NCBI RefSeq assembly: GCF_029223285.1
Contig: NZ_JARHUJ010000006.1
Span: 248,001 to 312,000 of the forward strand
Direction of reading: 5' to 3'
DNA length: 64,000 bases
Origin: Paraflavitalea sp. CAU 1676
Lineage (GTDB): Bacteria > Bacteroidota > Bacteroidia > Chitinophagales > Chitinophagaceae
Position numbers and translations under genes: made by a program
The notes under the pieces: model-generated
Databases searched by the model: none
Seen by the model: only the letters and a program-made list of their open reading frames with translations
What the model was told of the DNA's origin: nothing
In this document: positions 40,821 to 50,116 of the stretch, piece by piece
Layout: each line of letters starts with the position of its first letter
Numbering within the stretch: the stretch's first letter is position 1

Positions 40821-43166
40821 ATGAGGCTACTACTATTATTCCTGCTGCTATCTATCGAAATAAGCGCACAACCTGTTTCGAAAGCCGAACTTGGGCGATG
40901 GGAACAGCAAGCCAAAAGTGTTACTATCATCCGGGACAACTGGGGTATTCCGCATATCTATGGCAAAACTGATGCGGATGCCGTATTCGGCTTGATGTAT
41001 GCGCAATGCGAAGACGACTTCAAACGTATTGAAAGCAACTATATAGATATACTCGGCCGTACTGCCGAGCTAAAGGGAGTAGGCAGTATATATGATGACC
41101 TCTATACCAGGCTGGTCATCGACTCGGCTGGTGCGATCAAAGATTATGCGAAAAGTCCTGCCTGGCTTAAAAAGCTCCTGCACGCCTGGGCCGATGCGAT
41201 GAACTATTACCTCTACAAACACCCGGAGGAAAAACCGGCACTACTACGGCGTTTTGAACCCTGGTATCCTTTAATGTGGACCGATGGAAGCATAGCGGCC
41301 ATCAATACAGGCGGCCTTTCGGCCAATGAACTTAAAACCTTTTATACGGTCGATCTTTCAGTGGCTGCGCGGACGTCGCGGCGGGGAGAAGAGATCAACT
41401 CCGGCTCCAATGGGCTTTCCCTTAGGCAAACGCTAGTGACGCAGTCATCGGAAGTACTCCGTTCCGGATCCGACGCGCTTGCTCTTACGCCAGCGCCGTC
41501 AGCAGAACTCCGCTCCAACCTCAACCGCTTTGCCATTGCGCCAGCGCGGACGGTGCAATCTGCTGAAGAGATCCACTCCGGATCCAACGGCTTTGCTGTC
41601 GCTCCTGCACGTACTGCATCGGGCAAGCCGCTGCTATATATCAACCCCCACGTCACCTTCTATTTCCGGCCCGAAGTGCATATGGTGAGCCTGGAAGGAT
41701 TGAATGCTTATGGTGCAGTTACCTGGGGACAATTCTTCGTGTACCAGGGGTTTAACGAACATTGTGGATGGATGCATACTTCCGGGTATGCTGATGTGGC
41801 CGACCTCTATGCCGAGCAGATCGTAAAGCAGGGAGCAGGATATTTCTATAAATACGATGGCAAACTGTTGCCGGTGCAGCAGCATACCTATACCCTTTCT
41901 TACAAGGATGGTGACAAGATGGGTCGCCAATCAATAACCACCTATGCCACTCACCATGGCCCGGTGATGAGCAAACGCGATGGCAAATGGGTCAGCGTTA
42001 AAGCCGTGAACCGCCACATCAATGGACTGATACAAGCCTGGCAACGTACCAAGAGTACCAATTTTGCCAGCTTCAAAAAGAACATGCAGCTGCTGGCCAA
42101 TGCTTCCAACAACACGGTCTATGCCGACGACCAGGGCAATATTGCATACTGGCATGGCAACTTTATACCGCGGCGTGATACACAGTTTGACTGGTCGAAA
42201 CCTGTAGACGGCAGTATCAAAGCAACGGAATGGAAAGGCCTGCACCCGTTGGATGAAACCATCCATTTGTTCAATCCGGCCAGCGGATGGATACAGAATT
42301 GTAACTCGACGCCGTTTACGTCGTCGGGCAGTAGTAGTCCGAAGAAAATCGATTACCCATCCTATATGTCAACCGAAGCGGAAAACTTCCGTGGCATCAA
42401 TGCCGTGAAGGTGATGGCGCGCGACAGCAGTTTTACCATTGATAAACTGATCGCTGCGGGCTACGATACTTACCTGGCGTTTTTTGAAGATCTGATTCCG
42501 GCCCTGGTAAAAGCTTATGCTACCATGCCCGATACGGACCCGCGCCGCAACCTGCTGATAGAAGCGATACCAACCTTGCGTAATTGGGACATGCGATCGA
42601 ATGAAAGATCAGAAGCTACTACACTAGCTATCGAGTGGGCCCAACGACTGCAGTCCCTGATCAACCGGGTAAATGCGCCCGACTTTGTGAGCCGCACCGC
42701 GCTGTTTGCGAAAACTGCTTCTGCAGAAACTTTATTGGAGTCATTTGCCGAAACAGTACGCGATCTCAATAAACGATTTGGTACCTGGGTTACTCCCTGG
42801 GGAACCATCAACCGGTACCAGCGTTTAACCGGCGCCCTGCAGGAAACTTACGACGACAGTAAGCCGAGCATTCCCTCTGGCATGGCCGCCTCTACCTGGG
42901 GTTGTTTGCCGTCGTTCGTAAGCAGAACCATGCCGGGTACCCAAAAAAGATATGGATACAATGGCAATAGCTTTATCTGCGCCGTAGAGTTTGGGAAAAC
43001 AATAAAAGCAAAATCGCTGTTAGCAGGGGGCAATAGCAGCCATTCCAACTCGCCGCATTTCAGCGACCAGGCGGAGATGTATACCAAAGGACAATTCAAG
43101 GATGTATTGTTCTACAAAGAGGATGTGTTGAAACACGCTGAGCGAACTTATCATCCGGGAGAATAA
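40821..43166 (+). CDS. Penicillin acylase-family Ntn hydrolase (S45) with repeated nucleophile region
   Basis: 781 aa, signal peptide residues 1-17. It is a paralogue of the acylase at 35409 (VTIIRDNWGIPHIYGK, GWIQNCNSTP, HAERTYHPGE tail shared). Between residues 190 and 266 the segment carrying the catalytic Ser appears about four times, where the paralogue has it once. The copy joined directly to the conserved GKPLLYINPHVTF strand is HSGSNGFAVAPARTAS, so Ser255 is the expected nucleophile; the earlier copies are SGSN (196), SGSD (217) and a diverged SNLN (232). The frame is intact and the rest of the protein normal. It should act in the periplasm on N-acyl compounds. The dipeptidase precedes it by 17 bp and the D-aminoacylase follows. 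Confidence 0.9.
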   Translation: MRLLLLFLLLSIEISAQPVSKAELGRWEQQAKSVTIIRDNWGIPHIYGKTDADAVFGLMYAQCEDDFKRIESNYIDILGRTAELKGVGSIYDDLYTRLVIDSAGAIKDYAKSPAWLKKLLHAWADAMNYYLYKHPEEKPALLRRFEPWYPLMWTDGSIAAINTGGLSANELKTFYTVDLSVAARTSRRGEEINSGSNGLSLRQTLVTQSSEVLRSGSDALALTPAPSAELRSNLNRFAIAPARTVQSAEEIHSGSNGFAVAPARTASGKPLLYINPHVTFYFRPEVHMVSLEGLNAYGAVTWGQFFVYQGFNEHCGWMHTSGYADVADLYAEQIVKQGAGYFYKYDGKLLPVQQHTYTLSYKDGDKMGRQSITTYATHHGPVMSKRDGKWVSVKAVNRHINGLIQAWQRTKSTNFASFKKNMQLLANASNNTVYADDQGNIAYWHGNFIPRRDTQFDWSKPVDGSIKATEWKGLHPLDETIHLFNPASGWIQNCNSTPFTSSGSSSPKKIDYPSYMSTEAENFRGINAVKVMARDSSFTIDKLIAAGYDTYLAFFEDLIPALVKAYATMPDTDPRRNLLIEAIPTLRNWDMRSNERSEATTLAIEWAQRLQSLINRVNAPDFVSRTALFAKTASAETLLESFAETVRDLNKRFGTWVTPWGTINRYQRLTGALQETYDDSKPSIPSGMAASTWGCLPSFVSRTMPGTQKRYGYNGNSFICAVEFGKTIKAKSLLAGGNSSHSNSPHFSDQAEMYTKGQFKDVLFYKEDVLKHAERTYHPGE
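41388..41618 (+). repeat. In-frame tandem repeat (about 4 x 54-63 bp) at the acylase cleavage site
   Basis: Four consecutive in-frame units start with GAA-GAG/GTA/CTC and contain a TCC-GGC/GGA-TCC-like core. They encode residues 190-210, 211-228, 229-248 and 249-266. Units 1, 2 and 4 keep S-G-S-N/D; units 2 to 4 keep A-(I/L/V)-x-P-A. Unit lengths of 63, 54, 60 and 54 bp and the amount of divergence indicate an old or selected expansion, not a sequencing slip. Confidence 0.8.
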
Positions 43167-43231
43167 AACTGGGCTGGCGGCATTAACCGGATCAAATGCT
43201 GCTACCCGCGACACTTATCAATACAAAGCTT

Positions 43232-44803
43232 ATGAGACTTATCTTATTCCTGATCCTTTTGATGCCTGCCGGCCTTCTGGCGCAACAAACGGCCGATATA
43301 TTGATCCGCAACGGAAAGATCATCGACGGCACCGGCAACTCCTGGTTCTATGGCGATGTGGCCATCCGCAATGGCAAGATCATTGCAGTTGGCAAACTGA
43401 CCCAGTATACCGCCCCCAAAGTGATCGACGCCAAACAGCAGATCGTAGCTCCAGGCTTCATAGACGTGCACGGCCATATCGAGGGTGGCATTTTTGATCA
43501 ACCCACTACCGAGAATTACATCTACGATGGTGTAACTACTGTTGTAACGGGCAATTGCGGGGGCTCTGCCAGCAACCTGAAACGATTCTTCTACCGGGTA
43601 GATAGTTTGCACCCTTCCATCAATGTGGCATCGCTGGTTGGGCACAATACGGTTCGCGAACAGGTGATGAAACGCGAGAACAGACTTCCAACAGCCGATG
43701 AGCAGCGTAAAATGGACAGCCTGGTAGAGCAGGCGATGAAGGAAGGAGCGGTAGGACTTTCCACCGGACTCATTTATATTCCCGGCGCTTTCGCGAACAC
43801 GGCCGAAGTGGTAAGCCTGGCAAAGGCGGCCAGCCGGCACAACGGCATTTACGCCTCGCATATACGTAATGAAGAAAACAGCGCAATTGAAGCGATCAAT
43901 GAAGCCATTCAGGTAGGCAAGGAAGCCAATATTCCTGTACAGATCTCGCATTTCAAGATCGGTGGCAGAAGCAACTGGGGCAAAAGCAATATCACGCTTG
44001 GTCTGGTTGAACAGGCCCGGAAAGAGGGCTGGGATGTTACAATCGATCAATATCCGTATACCGCCAGCAGCACCAACCTCGGCGTAAGATTGCCGGAATG
44101 GGCCCTGGCTGGCGGGCAGGACTCCGTAAAAGCCCGTCTGCACAACCCGGCCATTCGCGCGCAGATCAAAAAAGAAATGCTCGAGCAGCTGGGCCGCTAC
44201 AAATTCAAGAACTACAGCTACGCGGTAGTTGCTAACTATAGTGCCGACAGCAATTACAATGGTAAAAGCATTACAGAGATCAACAAACTGATGGGCCGTA
44301 AATCGAAGGCCAGTTATGAAGCCGAGACGATCATGGATATGATCGAAAAGGGCGGTGCACAAATGGTTTACCACAGCATGAACGAAGAGGATGTAAAGTA
44401 CATCATGAAATATCCTTTCTGCATGGCCGGAGCCGATGCCGGTGTGCCGGTACCCGGTAAGGGAATGCCCCACCCCCGCGGCTATGGAACCAATGCACGT
44501 ATACTCGGCCGCTATGTACGCGATGCGAAAGTGATTTCCATCGAGGAAGCTATACGCCGGATGACATCATTGGCCGCGCAGAAGTTTCAACTTAAAGACC
44601 GGGGATTGTTAAAAGAAGGTATGGCTGCCGACATCGTGATCTTCGATGAGCAGACAGTCAATGATAAAGCAACTTTTGAACAGCCGCATCAGTATTCAGT
44701 AGGGTTTCAATATGTGCTGGTGAACGGGCAACTGGTGGTAGAGGATGGCAAACACAACAAGAACCGCCCTGGTAAAGCCTTACTCGGCCCTGCCACTTTG
44801 TAA
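43232..44803 (+). CDS. N-acyl-D-amino-acid deacylase (D-aminoacylase family amidohydrolase)
   Basis: 523 aa from ATG 43232; signal peptide MRLILFLILLMPAGLLAQQ. Amidohydrolase-superfamily zinc enzyme: the opening DILIRNGKIIDGTGNSWFYGDVAIRNGKI beta-sandwich part, FIDVHGHIEGG (HxH ligands), VTGNCGGS (the Cys ligand typical of D-aminoacylases), GLSTGLIYIPG, YASHIRNEE, PVQISHFK (His), and a late Asp in CMAGADAGV. These enzymes remove the acyl group from N-acyl-D-amino acids; secreted homologues in Bacteroidota also act on other N-acyl or dipeptide substrates. It follows the acylase by 65 bp and probably works after it. Confidence 0.9.
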   Translation: MRLILFLILLMPAGLLAQQTADILIRNGKIIDGTGNSWFYGDVAIRNGKIIAVGKLTQYTAPKVIDAKQQIVAPGFIDVHGHIEGGIFDQPTTENYIYDGVTTVVTGNCGGSASNLKRFFYRVDSLHPSINVASLVGHNTVREQVMKRENRLPTADEQRKMDSLVEQAMKEGAVGLSTGLIYIPGAFANTAEVVSLAKAASRHNGIYASHIRNEENSAIEAINEAIQVGKEANIPVQISHFKIGGRSNWGKSNITLGLVEQARKEGWDVTIDQYPYTASSTNLGVRLPEWALAGGQDSVKARLHNPAIRAQIKKEMLEQLGRYKFKNYSYAVVANYSADSNYNGKSITEINKLMGRKSKASYEAETIMDMIEKGGAQMVYHSMNEEDVKYIMKYPFCMAGADAGVPVPGKGMPHPRGYGTNARILGRYVRDAKVISIEEAIRRMTSLAAQKFQLKDRGLLKEGMAADIVIFDEQTVNDKATFEQPHQYSVGFQYVLVNGQLVVEDGKHNKNRPGKALLGPATL

Positions 44804-44806
44804 AGG

Positions 44807-44835
44807 ATGCACACAGCGGCGCTGCGGCAGTGCAT
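44807..44835. terminator. Possible terminator between converging genes
   Basis: ATGCAC (44807-44812) and GTGCAT (44830-44835) can close over an inner GC-rich hairpin. The following T-tract is weak, so the call is tentative. Confidence 0.3.
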
Positions 44836-44842
44836 ATCCGCT

Positions 44843-46861
44843 TTAATAATTGATCAGCTTCCGGATATATTCATCCAGTCTGGATTTAGCCAGGAAGTTC
44901 TGCTCGAGCCCCGAATTGAAAGGTACGGGAGTATCGAGTGAGGCACAGCGCATCACCGGCGCATCGAGCAGGTCGAAGCAGTGCTCGCCGATCCAGGCGG
45001 CCAGCTCGCCCCCAATGCCACCCAGCAAAGTGTCTTCGTGCAGTATCAGCACCTTTCCCGTACGCGCTACCGCCTGCCTTACAGCTGCATAGTCAAGCGG
45101 CAATAAGGTGCGCAGATCCAGTATATGAAATGAAATGTAGTTGTGCGAATTGGCATATTCACTGGCCCAATGCACACCACTTCCATAAGTGATGATGGAT
45201 ATATCGACGCCCTCCTGCACTACGCGTGCCTTTCCGATCTCCACCTCATAGTAGTGGGCGGGTACAGGTCCGCTGATACTCCGGTAGAGCGCCTTGTGCT
45301 CAAAGAACATGACGGGATTGGGATCGTTGATAGCGGCGATGAGCAACCCTTTTGCATCCATGGGAGTAGAAGGGTACACTACTTTAAGCCCCGGCGTATG
45401 TGTAAACCAGGCTTCATTGCTTTGAGAGTGGAAAGGCCCCGCACCTACGCCGGCGCCCGTCGGCATGCGGATCACCACATCGGCTGGCTGACCCCAGCGG
45501 TAATGGATCTTCGCGAGGTTATTGACGATCTGGTTGAAACCAACGGTCACAAAATCGGCAAACTGCATTTCCATCATACTCTTGAAGCCTTCGAGGCTCA
45601 ATCCCAGGGCAGCGCCAATGATTGCACTCTCACAAAGCGGCGTATTGCGTATCCGTTCTTTCCCAAACTTCTCTACAAAACCCTCGGTGATCTTGAATGC
45701 TCCCCCGTATTCTGCAATGTCCTGCCCCATCAACACCAGGTTGGGATGTTGCAGCAGGGACTGTTGGAGTCCTTCTGTAATAGCATCGATAATTCGTTTC
45801 GACGGATCGGCTTCGTGTTTTTGGAGTGAAGCCGGAGTCGCGTTGTCGATCACATCAATGCCCCGGCGACTGTCGGGCGCGGCAGTGGCATAGATGTCTT
45901 TCAACTCTTCATCGGTATCGGGCGTAAACGGCGCAACATTTAATCCGATCGATAATTCTACTTCGATGTATTCTTTAATGTCTTCTTTGATCGCAGCAAT
46001 CTGCTCTTCGTCCAGCACCGCTTCGGTAAGGAGGTACTGCTCATAGTTGCGGATGGGGTCTTTCATTTCCCACACGTCGAACAGGTAGGATGGCACATAT
46101 TTGGTGCCGCTGGCCTCTTCGTGGCCACGCATGCGGAAGGTGGCGCACTCTACCAGGTAGGGCTTTTGCTTTTCCAGGCAGTAGTCGCGTACGCCTTTTA
46201 GGGTATCATAAACAGATAGAATATTGTTTCCGTCGATCCTGATGCCTTCCATGCCATAGCCCTTTGCCCGCTCTACCAGGTTTTCGCAACGGTATTGTTC
46301 CGATACAGGCGTACTCAATCCATAGCCGTTATTCTCGATGAGGAAGATGACGGGCAGGTCCCATACAGCCGCGGTATTCAGGGCTTCATGAAAATCGCCC
46401 TCGCTGGTACCACCTTCGCCGGTAAAGGCGAGTGCTACCTTTTTTTCCTGCCTTAGTTTATGCGCCAACGCTACACCATCGGCGATAGCGAGTTGAGGGC
46501 CCAGGTGAGAGATCATGCCACAAATATGGTGTTCCTGGCTACCGAAGTGAAAGCTGCGCTCACGTCCTTTGCTGTAACCTTCACGGCTTCCCTGCCATTG
46601 CATGAACAATTTGCTCAGTGCCATATGGCGCGTTGTAAATACGCCGAGGTTTCTATGCAATGGCATGATCCATTCGTCCTGCTCCAGGGCCAGCGCGGCG
46701 CCCACCGCAATGGCTTCCTGACCAATACCGCTGAACCATTTGGATATTTTGCCCTGCCGCAGGAGCACCAGCATTTTTTCTTCGATCATGCGGGGCAGCA
46801 ACAGGCTTTTATAAAAATGACCCAGCTCTTCGTTGGTCAGCTCTTTACGGTTAAACTGCAT
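44843..46861 (-). CDS. Branched-chain 2-oxoacid dehydrogenase E1, alpha and beta subunits fused
   Basis: 672 aa thiamine-diphosphate enzyme that decarboxylates branched 2-oxoacids from Val, Leu and Ile. The alpha part (about residues 10-330) has FSGIGQEAIAVG and the TPP site FTGEGGTSEGDFHEAL ending IENNGYG. After a linker, the beta part (about 350-672) begins RIIDAITEGLQQSLLQHPNLVLMGQDIAEYGG, with NTPLCESAIIGAALG and HEDTLLGGIGGELAAWI. The two subunits are separate in most bacteria; the fusion is common in Bacteroidota. E2 and E3 are not in the window. Such enzymes supply branched acyl-CoA starters for iso-fatty acids, which are abundant in this phylum. Confidence 0.92.
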   Translation of the reverse strand: MQFNRKELTNEELGHFYKSLLLPRMIEEKMLVLLRQGKISKWFSGIGQEAIAVGAALALEQDEWIMPLHRNLGVFTTRHMALSKLFMQWQGSREGYSKGRERSFHFGSQEHHICGMISHLGPQLAIADGVALAHKLRQEKKVALAFTGEGGTSEGDFHEALNTAAVWDLPVIFLIENNGYGLSTPVSEQYRCENLVERAKGYGMEGIRIDGNNILSVYDTLKGVRDYCLEKQKPYLVECATFRMRGHEEASGTKYVPSYLFDVWEMKDPIRNYEQYLLTEAVLDEEQIAAIKEDIKEYIEVELSIGLNVAPFTPDTDEELKDIYATAAPDSRRGIDVIDNATPASLQKHEADPSKRIIDAITEGLQQSLLQHPNLVLMGQDIAEYGGAFKITEGFVEKFGKERIRNTPLCESAIIGAALGLSLEGFKSMMEMQFADFVTVGFNQIVNNLAKIHYRWGQPADVVIRMPTGAGVGAGPFHSQSNEAWFTHTPGLKVVYPSTPMDAKGLLIAAINDPNPVMFFEHKALYRSISGPVPAHYYEVEIGKARVVQEGVDISIITYGSGVHWASEYANSHNYISFHILDLRTLLPLDYAAVRQAVARTGKVLILHEDTLLGGIGGELAAWIGEHCFDLLDAPVMRCASLDTPVPFNSGLEQNFLAKSRLDEYIRKLINY

Positions 46862-46911
46862 AGGCCAAATATAAACATGGAAGTTTAGCCCGGAAAGGGC
46901 GTCATCTAAAA

Positions 46912-47268
46912 TTAACGGGACTGTTCTTTATTAGATCGATCTTCTCTATACAACACGGATGTAATGATCGAAAGCAACAGGCTGAACAACAGCGCCCACC
47001 AGAATCCGTCTACCCGGAACCCTTTTACAAACTCCGCAGTGAGCAGAATGAGCGCCGCATTGATCACAAAGAGGAAGAGACCGAAAGTGAACAGGGTGAT
47101 CGGCAAGGTGAGGATGATGAATATCGGCCTGAGTATCGCATTGAGGATGGCCAATACGATGGCAAAAATGATGGCAGCCCAGAAAGAGTCGATATGTACC
47201 CCCGTGAGGATGTAGGACAACCCAAATGCAATAATGGAGGTTACAATGATGCGCATGATAAAATTCAT
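46912..47268 (-). CDS. Small membrane protein of the phage-holin (DUF360-like) family
   Basis: 118 aa with four predicted helices: IIVTSIIAFGLSYIL, FWAAIIFAIVLAILNAILRPIFIIL, LPITLFTFGLFLFVINAALILL and FWWALLFSLLLSIITSVLY. The NAILRPIFIILTLPITLFTFGLF segment is the hallmark of the mycobacterial-type 4-TM holin family, also widespread as a chromosomal gene outside prophages. No lysis genes or other phage genes surround it, so a phage role is unlikely. Function unknown. Confidence 0.85.
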   Translation of the reverse strand: MNFIMRIIVTSIIAFGLSYILTGVHIDSFWAAIIFAIVLAILNAILRPIFIILTLPITLFTFGLFLFVINAALILLTAEFVKGFRVDGFWWALLFSLLLSIITSVLYREDRSNKEQSR

Positions 47269-47348
47269 AGCGAGGATTTTAGAACCGGCATATTGCTATG
47301 CCGGTTATGCTATTGAAGTTAACGTTTATTCAGCACATCAAACTTACC

Positions 47349-48635
47349 CTAAATCACTACCAGCTCATAGAACTGCCCGGGATGCAGGTATTTATTGGAA
47401 AGTTCCTGTAATTCCTGCGCAGACACTTTCCGGATCACGTCGAGGCTGGTGTGAAAATAGTTCTCGTCGAGGTTATTCAGGATAAGACTTTTCCAGCGGC
47501 CTATTACCTGGAACGGGCCGTCCAGATCGCCGAGTATCGACCCAATCATATAATTGCGGGTCATGAGCAGCTCCTCTTCATCGACTGGTTCTTCGCGCAG
47601 CAACTCCATTTCATTGTACACTTCGGTAATAGTAGCTTCACTCACATCACGCCCAGCTTCGGTACTGATCATCCAGCCACTGTCGTGTATATGGTTCAGC
47701 AGGAAACTGTAGATCCCGTACGTGTAACCTTTATCTTCCCGGATATTGGCCATCAGCCTCGACCCGAAGAAACCTCCGAACAGGCTGTTCAACACGAGGG
47801 TTTTCTGAAAATCGGGATGGTGCCTGTTGGGGAAAGGACGGGCGATGCGGATAGCTGCCTGTACGCCCTGCGCATCATTGACCACATGGTTTTTCAGCTG
47901 GCTGGCCGGCTCCACGATGTGTTTGATGATCCTGGCCTGAGCACGGTGCGACTGCAGGGGCAGCGTACCAAAATGCTTTTCCAACTCTTCGATCAGGTTG
48001 CCGGGCAATCTACCGGCAGCAAAGATCACACACCTGCCTTGCTGGTAGTATTCTTTATAGAATGCCTTTACATCGTCCTGCACAATGGCATCGTAGTCTT
48101 CGGCATTGTTGTACTTTCCATATGGGTGGTGCTCGCCGAATAAATAAGCGTCGATCAGGCGGCCTGCCACAAACTCCGACTTCAGTAGGTTTACTTTCAG
48201 CCGTTGCTTGGCATTTTGTTTATATATAGCCATTTCCTCTTCGGGAAACACGGCATCGGTCAGCAACTCGGCCACTACCGGCAACAATTGGTCGGTATGA
48301 CGGTTGAGGCAGTGCAGCGTGATCTCGGAGGTTTCGCTATAGCAGGCGCGGTTGAGGTAAGCGCCGTGGTACTCGAAGTGTTCGTTGATATCGAAGGCCG
48401 TCCTTTTCGAGGTGCCGTTCTTCAACAGAAAATTAGTAGCGGCTGCTACAGCTTTCTTTTCTTCGTTCCAGTTGCCCGCATAGAATACCCAATTAACCAT
48501 CAGGGTATCCTCGCTGCCCATATCGACCGTGTACACTTCAATCCCATTGGAAAGTGTGTATTTTTTATAGGCCGGGAGCGCTATGGTAAAATCAACCGGT
48601 TCTTTTATCGTTGGTGCTATTGTTCTGTTCAGCAT
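47349..48635 (-). CDS. M16-family peptidase homologue lacking the zinc site
   Basis: 428 aa, no signal peptide. It has the M16 two-domain fold (YTLSNGIEVYTVDMGSEDTLMVNWVFYAG at the start; GGFFGSRLMANIREDKGYTYGIYSFL in the second half, the conserved R/Y substrate-binding part). Where active members have HxxEH it reads NFLLKNGTSKRTAFD, so zinc ligands are missing. Such inactive partners form heterodimers with an active M16 subunit, which is encoded 38 bp upstream at 48674. Together they resemble the mitochondrial processing peptidase arrangement. Confidence 0.87.
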   Translation of the reverse strand: MLNRTIAPTIKEPVDFTIALPAYKKYTLSNGIEVYTVDMGSEDTLMVNWVFYAGNWNEEKKAVAAATNFLLKNGTSKRTAFDINEHFEYHGAYLNRACYSETSEITLHCLNRHTDQLLPVVAELLTDAVFPEEEMAIYKQNAKQRLKVNLLKSEFVAGRLIDAYLFGEHHPYGKYNNAEDYDAIVQDDVKAFYKEYYQQGRCVIFAAGRLPGNLIEELEKHFGTLPLQSHRAQARIIKHIVEPASQLKNHVVNDAQGVQAAIRIARPFPNRHHPDFQKTLVLNSLFGGFFGSRLMANIREDKGYTYGIYSFLLNHIHDSGWMISTEAGRDVSEATITEVYNEMELLREEPVDEEELLMTRNYMIGSILGDLDGPFQVIGRWKSLILNNLDENYFHTSLDVIRKVSAQELQELSNKYLHPGQFYELVVI

Positions 48636-48673
48636 TGTGAATTAGGATCGCTTTTTATTTTGTTTTCCTGACC

Positions 48674-49912
48674 TCAGTTATTGCTATAGTAGCAAAGCGT
48701 GTTTGAATTGTTTACATCGAATATCTTCCGGCTGTACTGCAGGACGTCTTCGCGGGTAACGGCGAAATACTTTTCGCGGTCGGTATTGAAGAGTGCCGCA
48801 TCTCCCAGCAATTCATAGAATGCGAGGTTATTGGTGCGGGTCATAACACTCATATCCTCGAAAGCGATAGACGATTCGGTCTTGTTCTTGATCTTGGTGA
48901 GCTCCTTTTCGCTAATGCCTTCCTGCTTCAGTTTCTCCAGCTCTTCTTCCACCGCTTTTTCGGCATCTTCCATTTTAACCCCTTTTACCAGCTTGCCTTC
49001 AAAGGCTACAAGACCTTTGTCTACAGTGCCGAAATGGTAGCACTCGATGTGGCTGAATAGCTTCTTCTCTTTTACCAGCGACTGGAAAAGCCTGGAAGAA
49101 CCGCCACCTCCGAGTACTTCGGTAATGAGGTCGGCCACGTAGTAGCCATGCTCCATGCGGCTGTCCATATGCCAGCATTTGTACAAGGCATCGAGCGGCA
49201 CATCTGCCTTTACTTCCATCCGGCGGGGAGCCGCTTGCGGCAGCTCATCGGGAATGGACCGATCATATTTTTCGCCGGCGGGTATATCACCAAACCATTT
49301 TTCCACCAGTTGTTTTACCTCAGCGGTTTTCACATTGCCACCCACCACCAGGATCGCGTTGACCGGGCGATAATGCTTAAAGAAGAATTGCTTTACATCT
49401 TCAAGCGTGGCATTTTCGATATGCGATAATTCCTTGCCAATGGTCATCCACCGGTAGGGGTGGTTGGGATAAGCCATTTCCCGCAGCTTGAACCAAACAT
49501 CGCCGTAGGGCTTATTGATGTAATGCTCTTTGAACTCCTCGCACACTACTTTGCGCTGTACTTCGAGACTCTTTTCATCGAAAGCCAGCGAAAGCAGGCG
49601 GTCGCTCTCGAGCCACAGGGCCGTTTCGAGGTTTTCGGCAGGCAGCTGTACATAATAATTGGTGACGTCGTTGGTCGTGTAGGCATTGTTCTCGCCACCC
49701 GCCATCTGGAGTGGTGTTTCGAAGTCCTCGATATTTACCGAACCACCAAACATCAGGTGCTCAAACAGATGCGCAAATCCCGTTTTGTTGGGATCTTCAT
49801 CGCGCGCGCCCACATCGTACATAATATTAACTACCGCCATAGGAGTGGCAGGGTCTTCATGTACCACTACCCGCAATCCATTGGCCAATGTAAACTTCTC
49901 AAAATGTATCAT
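48674..49912 (-). CDS. M16-family zinc metallopeptidase, active subunit
   Basis: 412 aa from ATG 49912; a GTG eight codons upstream is less likely. The inverted zinc motif is visible in GFAHLFEHLMFGGS (HxxEH), and the third ligand Glu in VVCEEFKEHYINKPYGD. Conserved substrate-binding residues appear in GGGGSSRLFQSLVKE. No signal peptide, hence probably cytosolic. The following gene encodes its inactive partner. M16 peptidases degrade peptides such as cleaved signal sequences or small proteins; the natural substrate here is unknown. Confidence 0.9.
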   Translation of the reverse strand: MIHFEKFTLANGLRVVVHEDPATPMAVVNIMYDVGARDEDPNKTGFAHLFEHLMFGGSVNIEDFETPLQMAGGENNAYTTNDVTNYYVQLPAENLETALWLESDRLLSLAFDEKSLEVQRKVVCEEFKEHYINKPYGDVWFKLREMAYPNHPYRWMTIGKELSHIENATLEDVKQFFFKHYRPVNAILVVGGNVKTAEVKQLVEKWFGDIPAGEKYDRSIPDELPQAAPRRMEVKADVPLDALYKCWHMDSRMEHGYYVADLITEVLGGGGSSRLFQSLVKEKKLFSHIECYHFGTVDKGLVAFEGKLVKGVKMEDAEKAVEEELEKLKQEGISEKELTKIKNKTESSIAFEDMSVMTRTNNLAFYELLGDAALFNTDREKYFAVTREDVLQYSRKIFDVNNSNTLCYYSNN

Positions 49913-50116
49913 GGAATTTCCTTTCGTTTTGCTCACAGACCCAACTGGCGACCAACAATTTACATGCTATACAAGGTAAAGTAGGAACGCCTGTTTGCGG
50001 CTGTAAGGGGGACAGCAAATTAACGACAAGTTGGGGTATAATGTTTATTTCCGTCCAAGATTGACGAATGAGGCCTCTAACTATTTAATAGTAAGCAACT
50101 TACGGGTAGGCCGGGA

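Noticed and set aside
46912-47268. Prophage remnant suggested by a holin-like protein
   Set aside because: The protein family is common as a chromosomal gene, and no endolysin, structural or integrase genes are nearby.
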